Positions 34,761-44,427 of a stretch of DNA of 64,000 nt are shown here, piece after piece (position 1 is the first letter of the stretch; every line of letters starts with the position of its first letter). The DNA is from CAZKRU01 sp964555235. GTDB lineage: Bacteria > Verrucomicrobiota > Verrucomicrobiia > Methylacidiphilales > CAMAQI01. Made by a program: the position numbers and the translations under genes. The DNA lies in contig CAZKRU010000001.1 of the NCBI GenBank assembly GCA_964555235.1, positions 1 through 64,000 on the forward strand. The letters are read 5' to 3'. The notes under the pieces were generated by a model. That model was given only the letters and a program-made list of their open reading frames with translations, was not told the origin of the DNA and searched no databases.

Positions 34761-35399
34761 CTACCGCCGAAATGAGCGAATATTTCCAGTAAGGGAGTCG
34801 ATCTGTATGGTAAAAAAATTAACGAGTGTCGATGCCCGCTTATCGCGATCCACCACCAACGTCACATAGTTTTCATTGCTCCCCAAGTCCGTTGAGCCAT
34901 TGGGATTGAAGGAAAAACTCCGATAGCGATAGTTGCTCCCATAAACCCCTACATTGGGCGAATTCCGATCAGGAAACATCTCAGGATGGAGATTAGAAAA
35001 AAGGAGCGGCGACGCTTCCTCCCAAAGAGCGATGATCACTGGAGGGGGGAAATATTCCACTTTGGTCAGTGGCGTCGGCCGCTTCTCTTCCGAAAGAAAA
35101 AGCTGAAATGCAGCGTAGCCGGCCGGAGGAGCTGAGACCGCCTTTCCTGACTCAGGAAGCATGTAAAATCGCACTTCCACCGGCAAGCCGCGAGCCACTG
35201 CCGTTTGATGCGCCAAGTTGAGCTGATCGAACAAACGACGCCCACTCTGATTTAATTGATATGCCCTCATGACCCCTCCGATTGAAGGAACTGTCACTGC
35301 GGCAATCACTCCAATAATCACCAGTACCACCAGCAATTCAATTAACGTGAAGGCGCTCCTGCATCGCCCTCCTGCCTGTTTTTGAGAAATCCGATTCAT
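34761..35399 (-). CDS. Verru_Chthon cassette protein D-like pseudopilin
   Basis: 212 aa, with type IV pilin/pseudopilin N-terminus: basic leader, then AFTLIELLVVLVIIGVIAAV (prepilin peptidase cleavage before F). GspH-like size and beta-rich C-terminus. The gene starts 3 bp after the large cassette protein A. Together with B, C and A it matches the gene order of the Verru_Chthon cassette known from Verrucomicrobium and Chthoniobacter. The role of the cassette is not established; by its pseudopilins it should form a short periplasmic pilus-like assembly. Confidence 0.82.
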   Translation of the reverse strand: MNRISQKQAGGRCRSAFTLIELLVVLVIIGVIAAVTVPSIGGVMRAYQLNQSGRRLFDQLNLAHQTAVARGLPVEVRFYMLPESGKAVSAPPAGYAAFQLFLSEEKRPTPLTKVEYFPPPVIIALWEEASPLLFSNLHPEMFPDRNSPNVGVYGSNYRYRSFSFNPNGSTDLGSNENYVTLVVDRDKRASTLVNFFTIQIDSLTGNIRSFRR

Positions 35400-35402
35400 T
35401 GC

Positions 35403-38400
35403 TTACTGAGTAAATCGTTTCGTGGAAACCGTCCTAAACTTGTAGAACCGACTAATCGGAAGCGGAGTCGATTGATTAGGGTCGGCGTAGTCAGGAATAG
35501 AAGTATTGCTTAAATCTAAATAGCGTTCCACCGTTTGACAGCCTCGATATTCTGCTTGAATCAGATCCTCGCCATCGACCCAAATCGAAGGATTTCCCTT
35601 CTTCTGTTTCTGCAGAGACTGCACCCTCGCATAAATCGTAAACGTATTCGACTTCGTCGTCAGTCGAGGATAAATCGTCGCGTAGGGCCGCTCACGGGAG
35701 TTATCTCCGGTCACCCGTTTATCATTCCAATACGTGGACATCGACGAGTACGTTGCCCCTCCCTCTTGAGGAACAATCGGAAGGGTACAGATTTCACTCG
35801 CTGAACGGAAAATATCCTTTGTTGTAAATCGATTTTTGAAGCCTTTGAGGGTTTCATCCATGTTAACAGGATATCGAAATTCCGTTGACGTCAATGCGGC
35901 CGCCTGCCCCTTCTGCTTATATTCATGCGCCAACGATTCGGGAATCGAAATCACTTTTTCAGATTTTAAGATCGAACGTATCCCCGTCTCGCGGGTAATG
36001 TAGGTAAACGGAACAATCTGATAATTCATATTAATACGACCGCCCGTCGAAAGCGGCTCACTAATGGCATAAGGCTCCACGACAGGCATATTGAATAACT
36101 CCAGAAGCAAGTGATCCGCTGGCGCTCCAGTACTGGCGACACCACTCCCGTTTCGATCCTTATTCCCGGGATGTGTTCCACTCGGGTCTGGACGAAACAA
36201 GAGCGTCTGCCAGGGCCGAAACGACCAGACGCCCGTCGGCAGCGACCCTAACATCACAGGTGATGGCATAATTCGATTCGGAGAAAAACGCGCACTCCCC
36301 ACCAAGGTATTTGCTGTATAATAAGGAGTCGCCCCGTCGGCCCCCTCGTCCGGCTTGTTGATGTACGGACCATCCGGATACCACGATACTCCGTTATCCC
36401 AGTCACCTGGCAGGTCCGTCGCAGCGTTATAGGCAGTCGTTTTCCCCATCGCCACCCCAGTCGTAAACGTATCCGGAACCACCGAAGAATCACGAGGCGC
36501 TAAGTTGTCGATTTTGTTTTTTAGAATTGCCTGATTGAAGCGTGCCTTACACTCACTATACGTTCCGTTTCCGGTATTCGGCAAGCCGACCAATTTCCCG
36601 ACAGTCGATTGATAGAAAGGGTGATTCTGCCCGGCCCTCATGTTGTGAGCCCAAAAATCCGTGGATGTAGAATAGAGACTGTGAGGCATATACATTAAAT
36701 TATAATTGGCATCCGAAACCTGAACCGTTTCGCGCACCGCAATCAAGCGCATGTCTCCCACCGCAGGAACGATCGCTCGGACACGATCCTCCTCTTGAAC
36801 CCATGTCGGCTCCTGATTTCCATCCGTACAACTCAATCGACAGTTTGAGCCGATTAACTTTCGATAATTGAGTGGCGCGGACACTCCCGCTTTGGTCTCA
36901 ATCGAGAGCAGGGGCACTGGAAAAGTCGCTGTCGGAAATTTCAATTCTATCGATTGCAACAACACTTCAGGGGTTGCTGAGCTCCAAAGTTCAAATTTAA
37001 CAATTCCATTTGCTGACGGATTGAAAGGGAATGTCGGCGGCGCCGCTGATTTGTCCATGTTGATTGGAATACTGATCAGTGGATAAGCGGTATTTTTGGC
37101 CGCTGCCGAAACGGCTCCGATCCCTCCGCCATAAGGGTGATCACCGAACATCCGATTCGGTGAAGGTTGTCCGGCGGTTCCTGATCCGTTCATGGTGACC
37201 GTTGCGGCATCCGATTTAAACATTGGCACTTCTCCCACGATCCCTGTCCACTTCATGCTCAATAATCCACTGACTTTGACGGTGTATTCAGGAAAATTTC
37301 CAGGAAACCCATGGGAGGGGTCAAAAAATTGAGGAATCAATACCGCCATCACTGTTTGCTGTTGTCCCACCGGATCTGCCACAGTTGGAAATCCATTGGC
37401 AATCAGATCCGCATTATTAAGATTGGTTCGGTTCGCAATCAAGGGAGCATCACCTGAGGCAACCCCTACAAATAAAAGGGTTGCTCCTTGGAGCGTCGGA
37501 AACCGTCCAAAGCCTCGAGTTCCCGTGGTTGAGTCCTTGATGGGAACCACCTGCCCGGACCGTTTAATCAACTGCTGATTCACAAAATCATACGGCGTAT
37601 AGGTCGTCATTCTTGCCACAGAGGTATCAATGAGATTCACACAGCGAATATAATCAAAAATCTCTGTTAAAATCTGATCCCGGTCCGTTCCACCGGCAGG
37701 ATTCGTGGTGGAATATTTTTCAGAAAACTTGCCACCAAACCCAGGAATTCTCTGAGAGGTCAACTGACGAAGGTATTCCAGAAGCTGCCGATTCCGTCCC
37801 AAGCCCGTGACGGAGCCAGTGACCGGAAGATCCGTGCTCGGGCTGTTCGCATTCTCGCGTTGAAAATAATAGAGCTTTCCATTCACCGTAGAACAGAGCG
37901 CAATCAATTGATCCAACGTCGTTCGATATTCTTTCGAATTCGTAAGCGAAATGGGCCACATTGAAACGCGAGGCTGGTTAAAAAGATTCACATCCGGCGC
38001 TCGACTAAACGCCGTTAAAAAGAATTTGGCCTTTTCCAACGTTTCTCCCGTCAACTTCACCGTGTCATTTTCGAGTCGGGTTGATTCATCAATCGATTCC
38101 TCAATGATGGGGCTGAACGCCAATTCATCAACACTGGCGAAAAGTCGATCTGAGTCCGGTGTCACTCCACTTCCCGCCACCGTCCCTCCCAGCGAGGTTC
38201 CGGTTCCCCCTTTGACACGGGGAAGGATTTGATAAAGCTTCTCCCTCCATTGATCGTCTGAAAAGCCCTGCGGTTTTTTTAAGACTGTCGAGAGCGAGGT
38301 CATCGACGGATGTCCAGGATACCGCTGAAACTCATGCTGTCCTGGCTGACGACTTCCGTAGTACGAATCCTGATTGCTACTCAAAAGCGGCGTGCTCCAA

Positions 38401-39218
38401 TATGTCCCCTCGGAAGCCGTATTGATATTCACCTTGCACGTTTCGTCATCCGCCCAAAATGCAATACGACCAATGATCGGATTCGATGCCGTTGCGGATT
38501 TGATAATTGCCTCTCCGGGATTCGAGCCTGCTTCGGCTTGCACAATCCGCCCATCCGCGAGAACATAAAGCCATCGCACTGGCATCGGAATCTCATTATT
38601 CGAAGAAATCGGAGCATCTTTTGCCACGGAAAAACCATCAATATCAGGAACCTTGTCGCCATCGGAATCGTAGGTTTTGACCCCATTCATTTCCACCAAA
38701 TGATTGGCATCGAGGATCGGATAATAAGATTTACCATTCACTCGATAAGGCTGATTGAGATCCGTAAATAAAGCACTCTGGTCCTTCCAGCTCTCAGGAA
38801 CTCGCTCCAATTCATGGCTCGGATCAAATCCTCCTTTTTGACTCATGGTGCTCCAAGAATAGAGCTTGTAGCAAGTAGCGACCGCGCCACTCTGGTCGTA
38901 AGTTCGAATCATCCCCGGCTGTGAAGCCCAGGCCAAAGGGGCGTCCCCCTCCTCCGTTACTCCACGCGTCGCTTGAGTAATTTGGGAGATGCAGAAATGA
39001 TAAGCTGATTGAGTGAGCAACTCAGCACGGGCCCCCTCCGAATATCGCTTGGAGGACTGCATTTCCGTGGAAACACTTCCAACAAAGGCCATCACCAAGG
39101 CCACCAAAAAGACCAAGCTGGAGAGAACAATCAGTAGCGCCATCCCGCGACGATCAGAAAACGTTCTCCTTGGAAAAAGCGAAAAGACCTTGTTCCATTT
39201 TTTCACAACGGACTCCAT
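35403..39218 (-). CDS. Verru_Chthon cassette protein A-like large protein
   Basis: 1271 aa, an unusual size for a protein starting like a GspK minor pseudopilin: basic N-terminus then RRGMALLIVLSSLVFLVALV as a single membrane segment. The long exported remainder is beta-rich with no catalytic motif I recognise. It overlaps the C gene by 16 nt and precedes D by 3 bp. Probably caps or organises the pseudopilus formed with B, C and D. Assignment rests on length, N-terminus and gene order. Confidence 0.82.
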   Translation of the reverse strand: MESVVKKWNKVFSLFPRRTFSDRRGMALLIVLSSLVFLVALVMAFVGSVSTEMQSSKRYSEGARAELLTQSAYHFCISQITQATRGVTEEGDAPLAWASQPGMIRTYDQSGAVATCYKLYSWSTMSQKGGFDPSHELERVPESWKDQSALFTDLNQPYRVNGKSYYPILDANHLVEMNGVKTYDSDGDKVPDIDGFSVAKDAPISSNNEIPMPVRWLYVLADGRIVQAEAGSNPGEAIIKSATASNPIIGRIAFWADDETCKVNINTASEGTYWSTPLLSSNQDSYYGSRQPGQHEFQRYPGHPSMTSLSTVLKKPQGFSDDQWREKLYQILPRVKGGTGTSLGGTVAGSGVTPDSDRLFASVDELAFSPIIEESIDESTRLENDTVKLTGETLEKAKFFLTAFSRAPDVNLFNQPRVSMWPISLTNSKEYRTTLDQLIALCSTVNGKLYYFQRENANSPSTDLPVTGSVTGLGRNRQLLEYLRQLTSQRIPGFGGKFSEKYSTTNPAGGTDRDQILTEIFDYIRCVNLIDTSVARMTTYTPYDFVNQQLIKRSGQVVPIKDSTTGTRGFGRFPTLQGATLLFVGVASGDAPLIANRTNLNNADLIANGFPTVADPVGQQQTVMAVLIPQFFDPSHGFPGNFPEYTVKVSGLLSMKWTGIVGEVPMFKSDAATVTMNGSGTAGQPSPNRMFGDHPYGGGIGAVSAAAKNTAYPLISIPINMDKSAAPPTFPFNPSANGIVKFELWSSATPEVLLQSIELKFPTATFPVPLLSIETKAGVSAPLNYRKLIGSNCRLSCTDGNQEPTWVQEEDRVRAIVPAVGDMRLIAVRETVQVSDANYNLMYMPHSLYSTSTDFWAHNMRAGQNHPFYQSTVGKLVGLPNTGNGTYSECKARFNQAILKNKIDNLAPRDSSVVPDTFTTGVAMGKTTAYNAATDLPGDWDNGVSWYPDGPYINKPDEGADGATPYYTANTLVGSARFSPNRIMPSPVMLGSLPTGVWSFRPWQTLLFRPDPSGTHPGNKDRNGSGVASTGAPADHLLLELFNMPVVEPYAISEPLSTGGRINMNYQIVPFTYITRETGIRSILKSEKVISIPESLAHEYKQKGQAAALTSTEFRYPVNMDETLKGFKNRFTTKDIFRSASEICTLPIVPQEGGATYSSMSTYWNDKRVTGDNSRERPYATIYPRLTTKSNTFTIYARVQSLQKQKKGNPSIWVDGEDLIQAEYRGCQTVERYLDLSNTSIPDYADPNQSTPLPISRFYKFRTVSTKRFTQ

Positions 39219-40225
39219 TTCGAGTTTTTCAACGAAATCACCGTTCTAAAAATCCGGTAGGAAATCTTTCTTTGGGTCAAATTTTCGCCAAATCGTTTCA
39301 CGTCCTCATCCAATTTTAATGCATCTTGAAAAAAACCATCATTCAATCCGATCTCGGGAGGAGTTTCACTCTCACCCAATCTCACAATCGAAGCTTCATC
39401 CACGGCCACCAGAACCACCTCAATCGTCGGAGGTAATTGATTCTCCGTCACCTGCGGCGGCGTGCTCGATCCAGGAACCGGACGCGTATCGTATTGATAG
39501 TTGCGAGTCAGCGGAGCTCCCGCACTACCATCGGACGAAGCCAAACGAGGTAACACGATCAAGGCAACAATATTCTCGGCGAGCTCACGCACTGGAGGAT
39601 GCGATTCCTCAAAGGGCTTACTGAGCCAGAGATTATTCGCTCCACGGACTTTGTCATAAATGGCCAAACTCTCTGACGGCTGTATGAATTGCATCAACCG
39701 ATAGCGGTATTGATGAGGAAACGGTTTGGATAATTTATCCAAAAAAGTGGGCCTTAGCAAATCCTTATCATATTTTACATAAAATCCACAAACATTCAGG
39801 AGTGACTCCATGTGTTTGTATCGACTGTTGTTAGAGACCCCAAGAGTTGTCTGAAAAAAAATCGAGTGAGTCATTTGATCGGGAACCAACCCCTTTCCCG
39901 AGACGAGACAGAGATCGGATTTCCTCACGTAACCCTCAACCTCTCCGGAGAAAGAATTATATCGATAGTCATAATAGGTATTGAGCGTGGCATTCCCCAA
40001 AGTCGCCGTAATCACATCAAAAGAATTGCGCGCCGCCTGAAAGGCTTCGATTTGCGTCGTGCACCGCTTCCAGACCGTGGAGACTTGCTGCGTAATTTGA
40101 AAAATGATCCCCATGATCACAACCAGAATCGTCGTCGCCACAAGCATCTCGACCATTGTAAAGCCACGATGCCCTGGAGAACTTCCAATCCTTGCACTCC
40201 CGACTAAAATCATCTTAAAGCTCAT
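39203..40225 (-). CDS. Verru_Chthon cassette protein C-like pseudopilin
   Basis: 340 aa; prepilin signature GHRGFTMVEMLVATTILVVI near residues 18-38, then a large exported domain. GspJ-like in position and length. It starts 10 bp after B ends and overlaps the start of A. Confidence 0.82.
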   Translation of the reverse strand: MSFKMILVGSARIGSSPGHRGFTMVEMLVATTILVVIMGIIFQITQQVSTVWKRCTTQIEAFQAARNSFDVITATLGNATLNTYYDYRYNSFSGEVEGYVRKSDLCLVSGKGLVPDQMTHSIFFQTTLGVSNNSRYKHMESLLNVCGFYVKYDKDLLRPTFLDKLSKPFPHQYRYRLMQFIQPSESLAIYDKVRGANNLWLSKPFEESHPPVRELAENIVALIVLPRLASSDGSAGAPLTRNYQYDTRPVPGSSTPPQVTENQLPPTIEVVLVAVDEASIVRLGESETPPEIGLNDGFFQDALKLDEDVKRFGENLTQRKISYRIFRTVISLKNSKWSPL

Positions 40226-40235
40226 CGAGTCACGA

Positions 40236-40694
40236 TTATTCCCGGGAAACGATCAGAGGATAGGACCTCTCTCCCGTCCTGCCTAGCTCTTTGATCTTAA
40301 TAAAAACCGTTTTACCGGCGGTTGGTGAGACTCCCCCTTCCACATTAAAATCGCCAATCTCAATCTGGACGGTAAAAATACACTGCGGATTCCCCGCCTC
40401 AACCCGCATTCCTTGATGATCAAAATAAGCAGAGTAAGCCCTCAACTGGTCATAACTCGTTCGACCAATGTCATTCGACAGCGCTTTGATAATATTGGAC
40501 TCAGAAGTGAGCGACGTCGCCTTGCGAAAATGACCCAAGCCGACCGGCACCATTCCGACAATTCCAACGAGAGCAAAGCCGACAATTCCGAGAGCAATGG
40601 CGGTTTCGACCAAGCTGAAGCCCGCAATTTTTCGATTTCTCCGTTGGAGGAGCCCCTTAAACTTGGAACTTCGAGTGGCATTCAAATGATTCAT
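40236..40694 (-). CDS. Verru_Chthon cassette protein B-like pseudopilin
   Basis: 152 aa, first gene of the cassette operon. Prepilin motif AGFSLVETAIALGIVGFALV near residues 24-44; GspI-like size. The 344-bp gap upstream (40695-41038), shared with a divergent sulfatase gene, contains only a weak match to the block-5 palindrome at 40768-40783. Confidence 0.82.
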   Translation of the reverse strand: MNHLNATRSSKFKGLLQRRNRKIAGFSLVETAIALGIVGFALVGIVGMVPVGLGHFRKATSLTSESNIIKALSNDIGRTSYDQLRAYSAYFDHQGMRVEAGNPQCIFTVQIEIGDFNVEGGVSPTAGKTVFIKIKELGRTGERSYPLIVSRE

Positions 40695-40767
40695 GGCTTT
40701 TTCCTAAACCCAACACTTCGCTTGCTTTCCAAAAACTAGCAAAGATTCAACTTGCTGACAAGATAAA

Positions 40768-40783
40768 TTTATCATATACTATA
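40768..40783. promoter_or_regulatory. Weak match to the ATTATCATATGATAAT palindrome
   Basis: TTTATCATATACTATA keeps the left half (TTATCATAT) but only part of the right (11 of 16). It is in the divergent gap between cassette gene B and the 41039 sulfatase. The gap otherwise shows nothing. Confidence 0.3.
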
Positions 40784-41038
40784 TTTTATGAAATCAAAAT
40801 ATTCTCAGATTTACATTCTTAATTACAAGTCAATTACAACCCAAGGCGAAACTCATTCCGATCATTATTTATCCTATGCGAATTAATTGTAAAATTGGCA
40901 GCCAACCCTTGCGGAGTCTTCTTTGAAGACGAGATCCCCCTTCCATGAAGCCATGATTCTGGAGCCTTTACGAGGAGTAATTTACAGAATTGCCTTACCA
41001 ACTTTACCCACCCAGACTTCAACGTCAACCGAACCCTC

Positions 41039-42361
41039 ATGAACCCTCCCCTTGTTACACGCCCCAATCTCATTTTCTTTTTTACCGATCAGCAGCGCTG
41101 GGATTCCACAGGCCTCCACGGGAATCCACTCGACCTCACTCCCAATTTGGACCGGATTGCTCGAGCTAACACTCACCTGAGTCACTGCTTTACTCCTCAA
41201 CCGGTTTGCGGCCCCGCACGCGCCTGCCTTCAAACCGGCATGTACGCCTCCTCTCATGGATGCATCAGCAATGGCGTCCCCCTCCCCGACAACCTACCCC
41301 TTCTGGCAAACTCCTTTCGCGAAGGCGGCTATGAAACGGCTTATATTGGAAAATGGCATTTAGCAGGACGCCAAAATCCACGAGGACCGGTCCCCGTCGA
41401 AAAACGGGGCGGCTACGAATATTGGCTCGGCGCAGAAGCGATCGAACTAGTCACCGAGCCGTACCGCTGCAACGTTTATAATCAGGAAAATCAGGAGGTC
41501 ATTCTTCCCGGCTATCGCGTCGACGCACTCACAGATGCCGCGATCCGCTATGTCTCCACCCCAAAAGAAAAACCGTTCTTTCTATTTTTCTCTCTCTTGG
41601 AGCCACACCATCAAAACAACACCGATGACTACCCTGCCCCCACCGGATACGCAGATCGTTATCAAGGAAGATGGACTCCTCCCGATCTCCAAGCACTTGG
41701 AGGCACTTCTCCGCAACACCTCGGAGGCTATTGGGGAATGGTCCGGCGCATTGACGAAGCCTACGGACGACTGATGGACTCCCTCCAAAGCCTAAACCTT
41801 CTGGAGAAGACCGTCGTGGTCTTTACCTCCGATCATGGCTGTCACTTTAAGACGCGAAACAGCGAATACAAACGCTCGTGCCACGACGCCTCCCTCCGGG
41901 TTCCCGGAGTGATTAGCGGCCCCGGATTTTCGGGGGGCGGACAAATCGACAAACTCATCTCTCTCGTCGACCTCCCTCCCACCCTGCTAGAAGCCGCCGG
42001 ACTTAAAGTTCCCGAGACCATGCAAGGCCGCTCACTCCTTCCCCTCCTTCGAGGAAATGCCGCTCCATGGCCGGAAGAAGTTTTCTTTCAAATCAGCGAG
42101 GCCTCTTTGGGTCGGGGAATTCGCACGCGGCGTTGGAAATACGCCGTCACAGCCCCCGCCCACATCAATACCCGTGATCGCGATTCCTCACTTTATCTGG
42201 AAACCGAGCTCTACGATTTGAACTCCGATCCTTACGAACTCACGAACTTGATTGATAAATCAGGAATGGAACCGATCCTTTCTCCGTTACGCGAAACCTT
42301 ACTCAAAAGAATGCGCGAAATTGGCGAACCCGAAGCAGTCATTCAAACCCGAGTGAAATAA
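41039..42361 (+). CDS. S1-family sulfatase without signal peptide
   Basis: 440 aa, compact. It starts MNPPLVTRPNLIFFFTDQQR with metal ligands in TDQQ; formylglycine cysteine C57 in CGPAR (Ala variant), second metal block FTSDHGCHFKTRNSEYKRS. No signal peptide, so cytoplasmic by prediction. First gene of a plus-strand run: sulfatase, two GH16 proteins, NIF3-like (12-bp gap to the first GH16). It likely desulfates imported or intracellular galactan fragments. Exact S1 subfamily not determinable here. Confidence 0.9.
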   Translation: MNPPLVTRPNLIFFFTDQQRWDSTGLHGNPLDLTPNLDRIARANTHLSHCFTPQPVCGPARACLQTGMYASSHGCISNGVPLPDNLPLLANSFREGGYETAYIGKWHLAGRQNPRGPVPVEKRGGYEYWLGAEAIELVTEPYRCNVYNQENQEVILPGYRVDALTDAAIRYVSTPKEKPFFLFFSLLEPHHQNNTDDYPAPTGYADRYQGRWTPPDLQALGGTSPQHLGGYWGMVRRIDEAYGRLMDSLQSLNLLEKTVVVFTSDHGCHFKTRNSEYKRSCHDASLRVPGVISGPGFSGGGQIDKLISLVDLPPTLLEAAGLKVPETMQGRSLLPLLRGNAAPWPEEVFFQISEASLGRGIRTRRWKYAVTAPAHINTRDRDSSLYLETELYDLNSDPYELTNLIDKSGMEPILSPLRETLLKRMREIGEPEAVIQTRVK

Positions 42362-42373
42362 CGAGAATCAACC

Positions 42374-43405
42374 ATGAATCCCTCTCAAAACCGTGCTTTC
42401 GCTTTTCTTAAAAGATGGACCGCTTTTTTTTGTTTTCTCCCTGGACTCGCCATCTCGCAGGAGGCCCCATCCTCCGAAAAAAACACCAACAGCCCTTATG
42501 TCCCAACGGACTATACCCAGGTTTTTGCGGATGAATTCAACGAGTCCAAGCTCGATCTCACGCAATGGTGGACGCGCTACATTTATAAAAACGGAATGCA
42601 GGACACCTTGAACAACGAAAAGCAGCGCTACCGGGAAAACGAGAACCATCAAATGACCGGAAGCGCTCTTAAGCTCATAACCAAAAAAGCGACTGCCGAT
42701 TCGACCCCAGAAGCGCCTTATGACTCCGGCATGATCCGTTCGAAAAAAACCTTCAAATATGGTTATTACGAATCCCGAGCAAAGATCCCGGAGTTTCTGG
42801 GCGTCCGAGCCTCCATGTGGCTGACGAGCGACGCCACTCCTGACGGGGTTACCAGCTGGCCACCGGAGATCAACATCTTCTCCGTCGTCATCAATGTCAA
42901 AGAGGATATGGGGCCGCAAAAAAATGATTCTCCCAATATGGTTTTCACGGGAGTCGCCAATCGCAACAAGCAATATCCGAACCTCTGTCCGTGGGGCGTT
43001 ACCAATCTCTTTCTGGATCCAAGTTATTCCGTCGCTCCCAAAGATCCCGGGGCCGGCTCCTACCATGCCCCCTTCAAGTTCACCGAGGACTTTCATGTTT
43101 TTGGAGCCCTATGGGAAGAGGATGACACGGTCACTGTTTTTATCGACGGCAAAAAGATCGTAAAACGAAGTTACCGCTGGGTGAATAAAGAAGGAATTGA
43201 AGCTCCTTTCGCACACCTCATGTTTACCCTTGCCGTCGGTGGATCGTGGGCTGGACGTTTCGGAATTGAAGATGCCAGCTTTCCTCAATCCATGGAAATT
43301 GATTATGTCCGGGTCTATCAGAGGAAAGATAAAATTCTGACCGGACAAAGCACGATTGGACGTGATCTTCTTTATCTTCTAAAATCAAGTAATCCCGCTC
43401 CATGA
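42374..43405 (+). CDS. GH16-fold secreted protein lacking the catalytic acid/base
   Basis: 343 aa with signal peptide 1-28 (GLAIS-QE). The GH16 beta-jelly-roll is evident from colinear similarity to the next gene: TQWWTRYIYKNGM, SGMIRSKKTFKYGYYESR, HVFGALWEEDDTVTVFIDGK, EIDYVRVYQ. The catalytic motif, E-I-D-I-F-E in its neighbour, is here E165-I-N167-I-F-S170: the nucleophile Glu remains, but the assisting Asp and the acid/base Glu are replaced. Ordinary retaining hydrolysis should be lost, so it may be a binding protein or helper. It ends in an ATGA overlap with the active paralogue. Confidence 0.88.
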   Translation: MNPSQNRAFAFLKRWTAFFCFLPGLAISQEAPSSEKNTNSPYVPTDYTQVFADEFNESKLDLTQWWTRYIYKNGMQDTLNNEKQRYRENENHQMTGSALKLITKKATADSTPEAPYDSGMIRSKKTFKYGYYESRAKIPEFLGVRASMWLTSDATPDGVTSWPPEINIFSVVINVKEDMGPQKNDSPNMVFTGVANRNKQYPNLCPWGVTNLFLDPSYSVAPKDPGAGSYHAPFKFTEDFHVFGALWEEDDTVTVFIDGKKIVKRSYRWVNKEGIEAPFAHLMFTLAVGGSWAGRFGIEDASFPQSMEIDYVRVYQRKDKILTGQSTIGRDLLYLLKSSNPAP

Positions 43406-44415
43406 AATCCATTCGACATTCCCTCACCCGAATCATCCTCGGCTTTCTCCTTCTGACAAACTTCATCCTGGGTGATGAAACGCCGACCGACAGCCTGTAC
43501 ATTCCTGAAGGATATCTCAAAGTCTTCGAGGACAACTTTAGTGAATCCAAATTGAATACCGCCAAATGGTGGACCCGCTACATTTATAAAAATGGAATGC
43601 TGGCAACGCTCAATCAGGAGCGTCAACTCTTTCGTGACAACGAGAATCATCTCTTCACCGGCAAATCACTCCAACTCACCGCTCGAAAAGTGAAAAATGA
43701 AAAAAATCCGTATTTTCTTTATGAATCCGGAATGATTCGATCGAAGATGACGTTCAAATATGGCTATTACGAATCCCGCGTCAAAATGCCGGGTGGCTTG
43801 GGTGTCTGGCCTGCCTTCTGGCTCAACAGTGATTCGGATTCAAACGGGAAGGCGGAGTGGCCTCCGGAAATTGACATCTTCGAGTTCGTGATCGATGGAA
43901 AAACGGAGCTACCCAACATGGTTCACACCGGGGTGATCAACAATACGCACAAGGATAAAAAATCACATCCCTGGAAGGCTGAAAATCTCTATGTCGACCC
44001 CGATTACAAACCCGGGAAGTCCCTCTCTGGAGGCGCCTACACCGCTCCGTTTAAATTCCCCGACGACTTCCATACCTTCGGTGCCTTGTGGGATACGGAT
44101 GATACCGTGACCATTTTTATTGATGGAAAGAAGATCGTGCAACGGCGTTATCTTTGGATCCATAAGGACGGCCGCGAGGCCCCGTACGCCCACGTACTAC
44201 TAAATCTTTCCATTGGCGGAAACTGGGCCGGTCGCAATGGAATTGACGACTCCGCTTTTCCGCAATCCTTGGAAGTTGATTATGTTCGGGTCTATCAGAA
44301 AAAGGATCAGATCAAAACCGGCCAAAGCACGATTGGACATGATTTGATTTATAAACCTCCTCAAGAGGAAGAGGTTCCCGCCCCTTCAAAAGCGAATAGC
44401 GTCACTGAGGATTAA
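43402..44415 (+). CDS. GH16 family glycoside hydrolase (galactanase-type), catalytically intact
   Basis: 337 aa with signal peptide 1-24 (FILG-DE). GH16 catalytic motif PPEIDIFEF: nucleophile E156, Asp158, acid/base E161. It should cleave internal beta-linkages of an algal galactan; GH16 includes agarases, porphyranases, furcellaranases and kappa-carrageenases, and I cannot choose among them. Coupled by ATGA to the degenerate paralogue upstream, from which it arose by tandem duplication; 12 bp before the NIF3-like gene. Confidence 0.92.
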   Translation: MKSIRHSLTRIILGFLLLTNFILGDETPTDSLYIPEGYLKVFEDNFSESKLNTAKWWTRYIYKNGMLATLNQERQLFRDNENHLFTGKSLQLTARKVKNEKNPYFLYESGMIRSKMTFKYGYYESRVKMPGGLGVWPAFWLNSDSDSNGKAEWPPEIDIFEFVIDGKTELPNMVHTGVINNTHKDKKSHPWKAENLYVDPDYKPGKSLSGGAYTAPFKFPDDFHTFGALWDTDDTVTIFIDGKKIVQRRYLWIHKDGREAPYAHVLLNLSIGGNWAGRNGIDDSAFPQSLEVDYVRVYQKKDQIKTGQSTIGHDLIYKPPQEEEVPAPSKANSVTED

Positions 44416-44427
44416 CTCAGCAACGTC

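Noticed and set aside
42368..43096. 242-aa minus-strand ORF opposite the first GH16 gene
   Set aside because: Gly/Phe/Val-rich antisense shadow; the plus frame has signal peptide and GH16 fold motifs.
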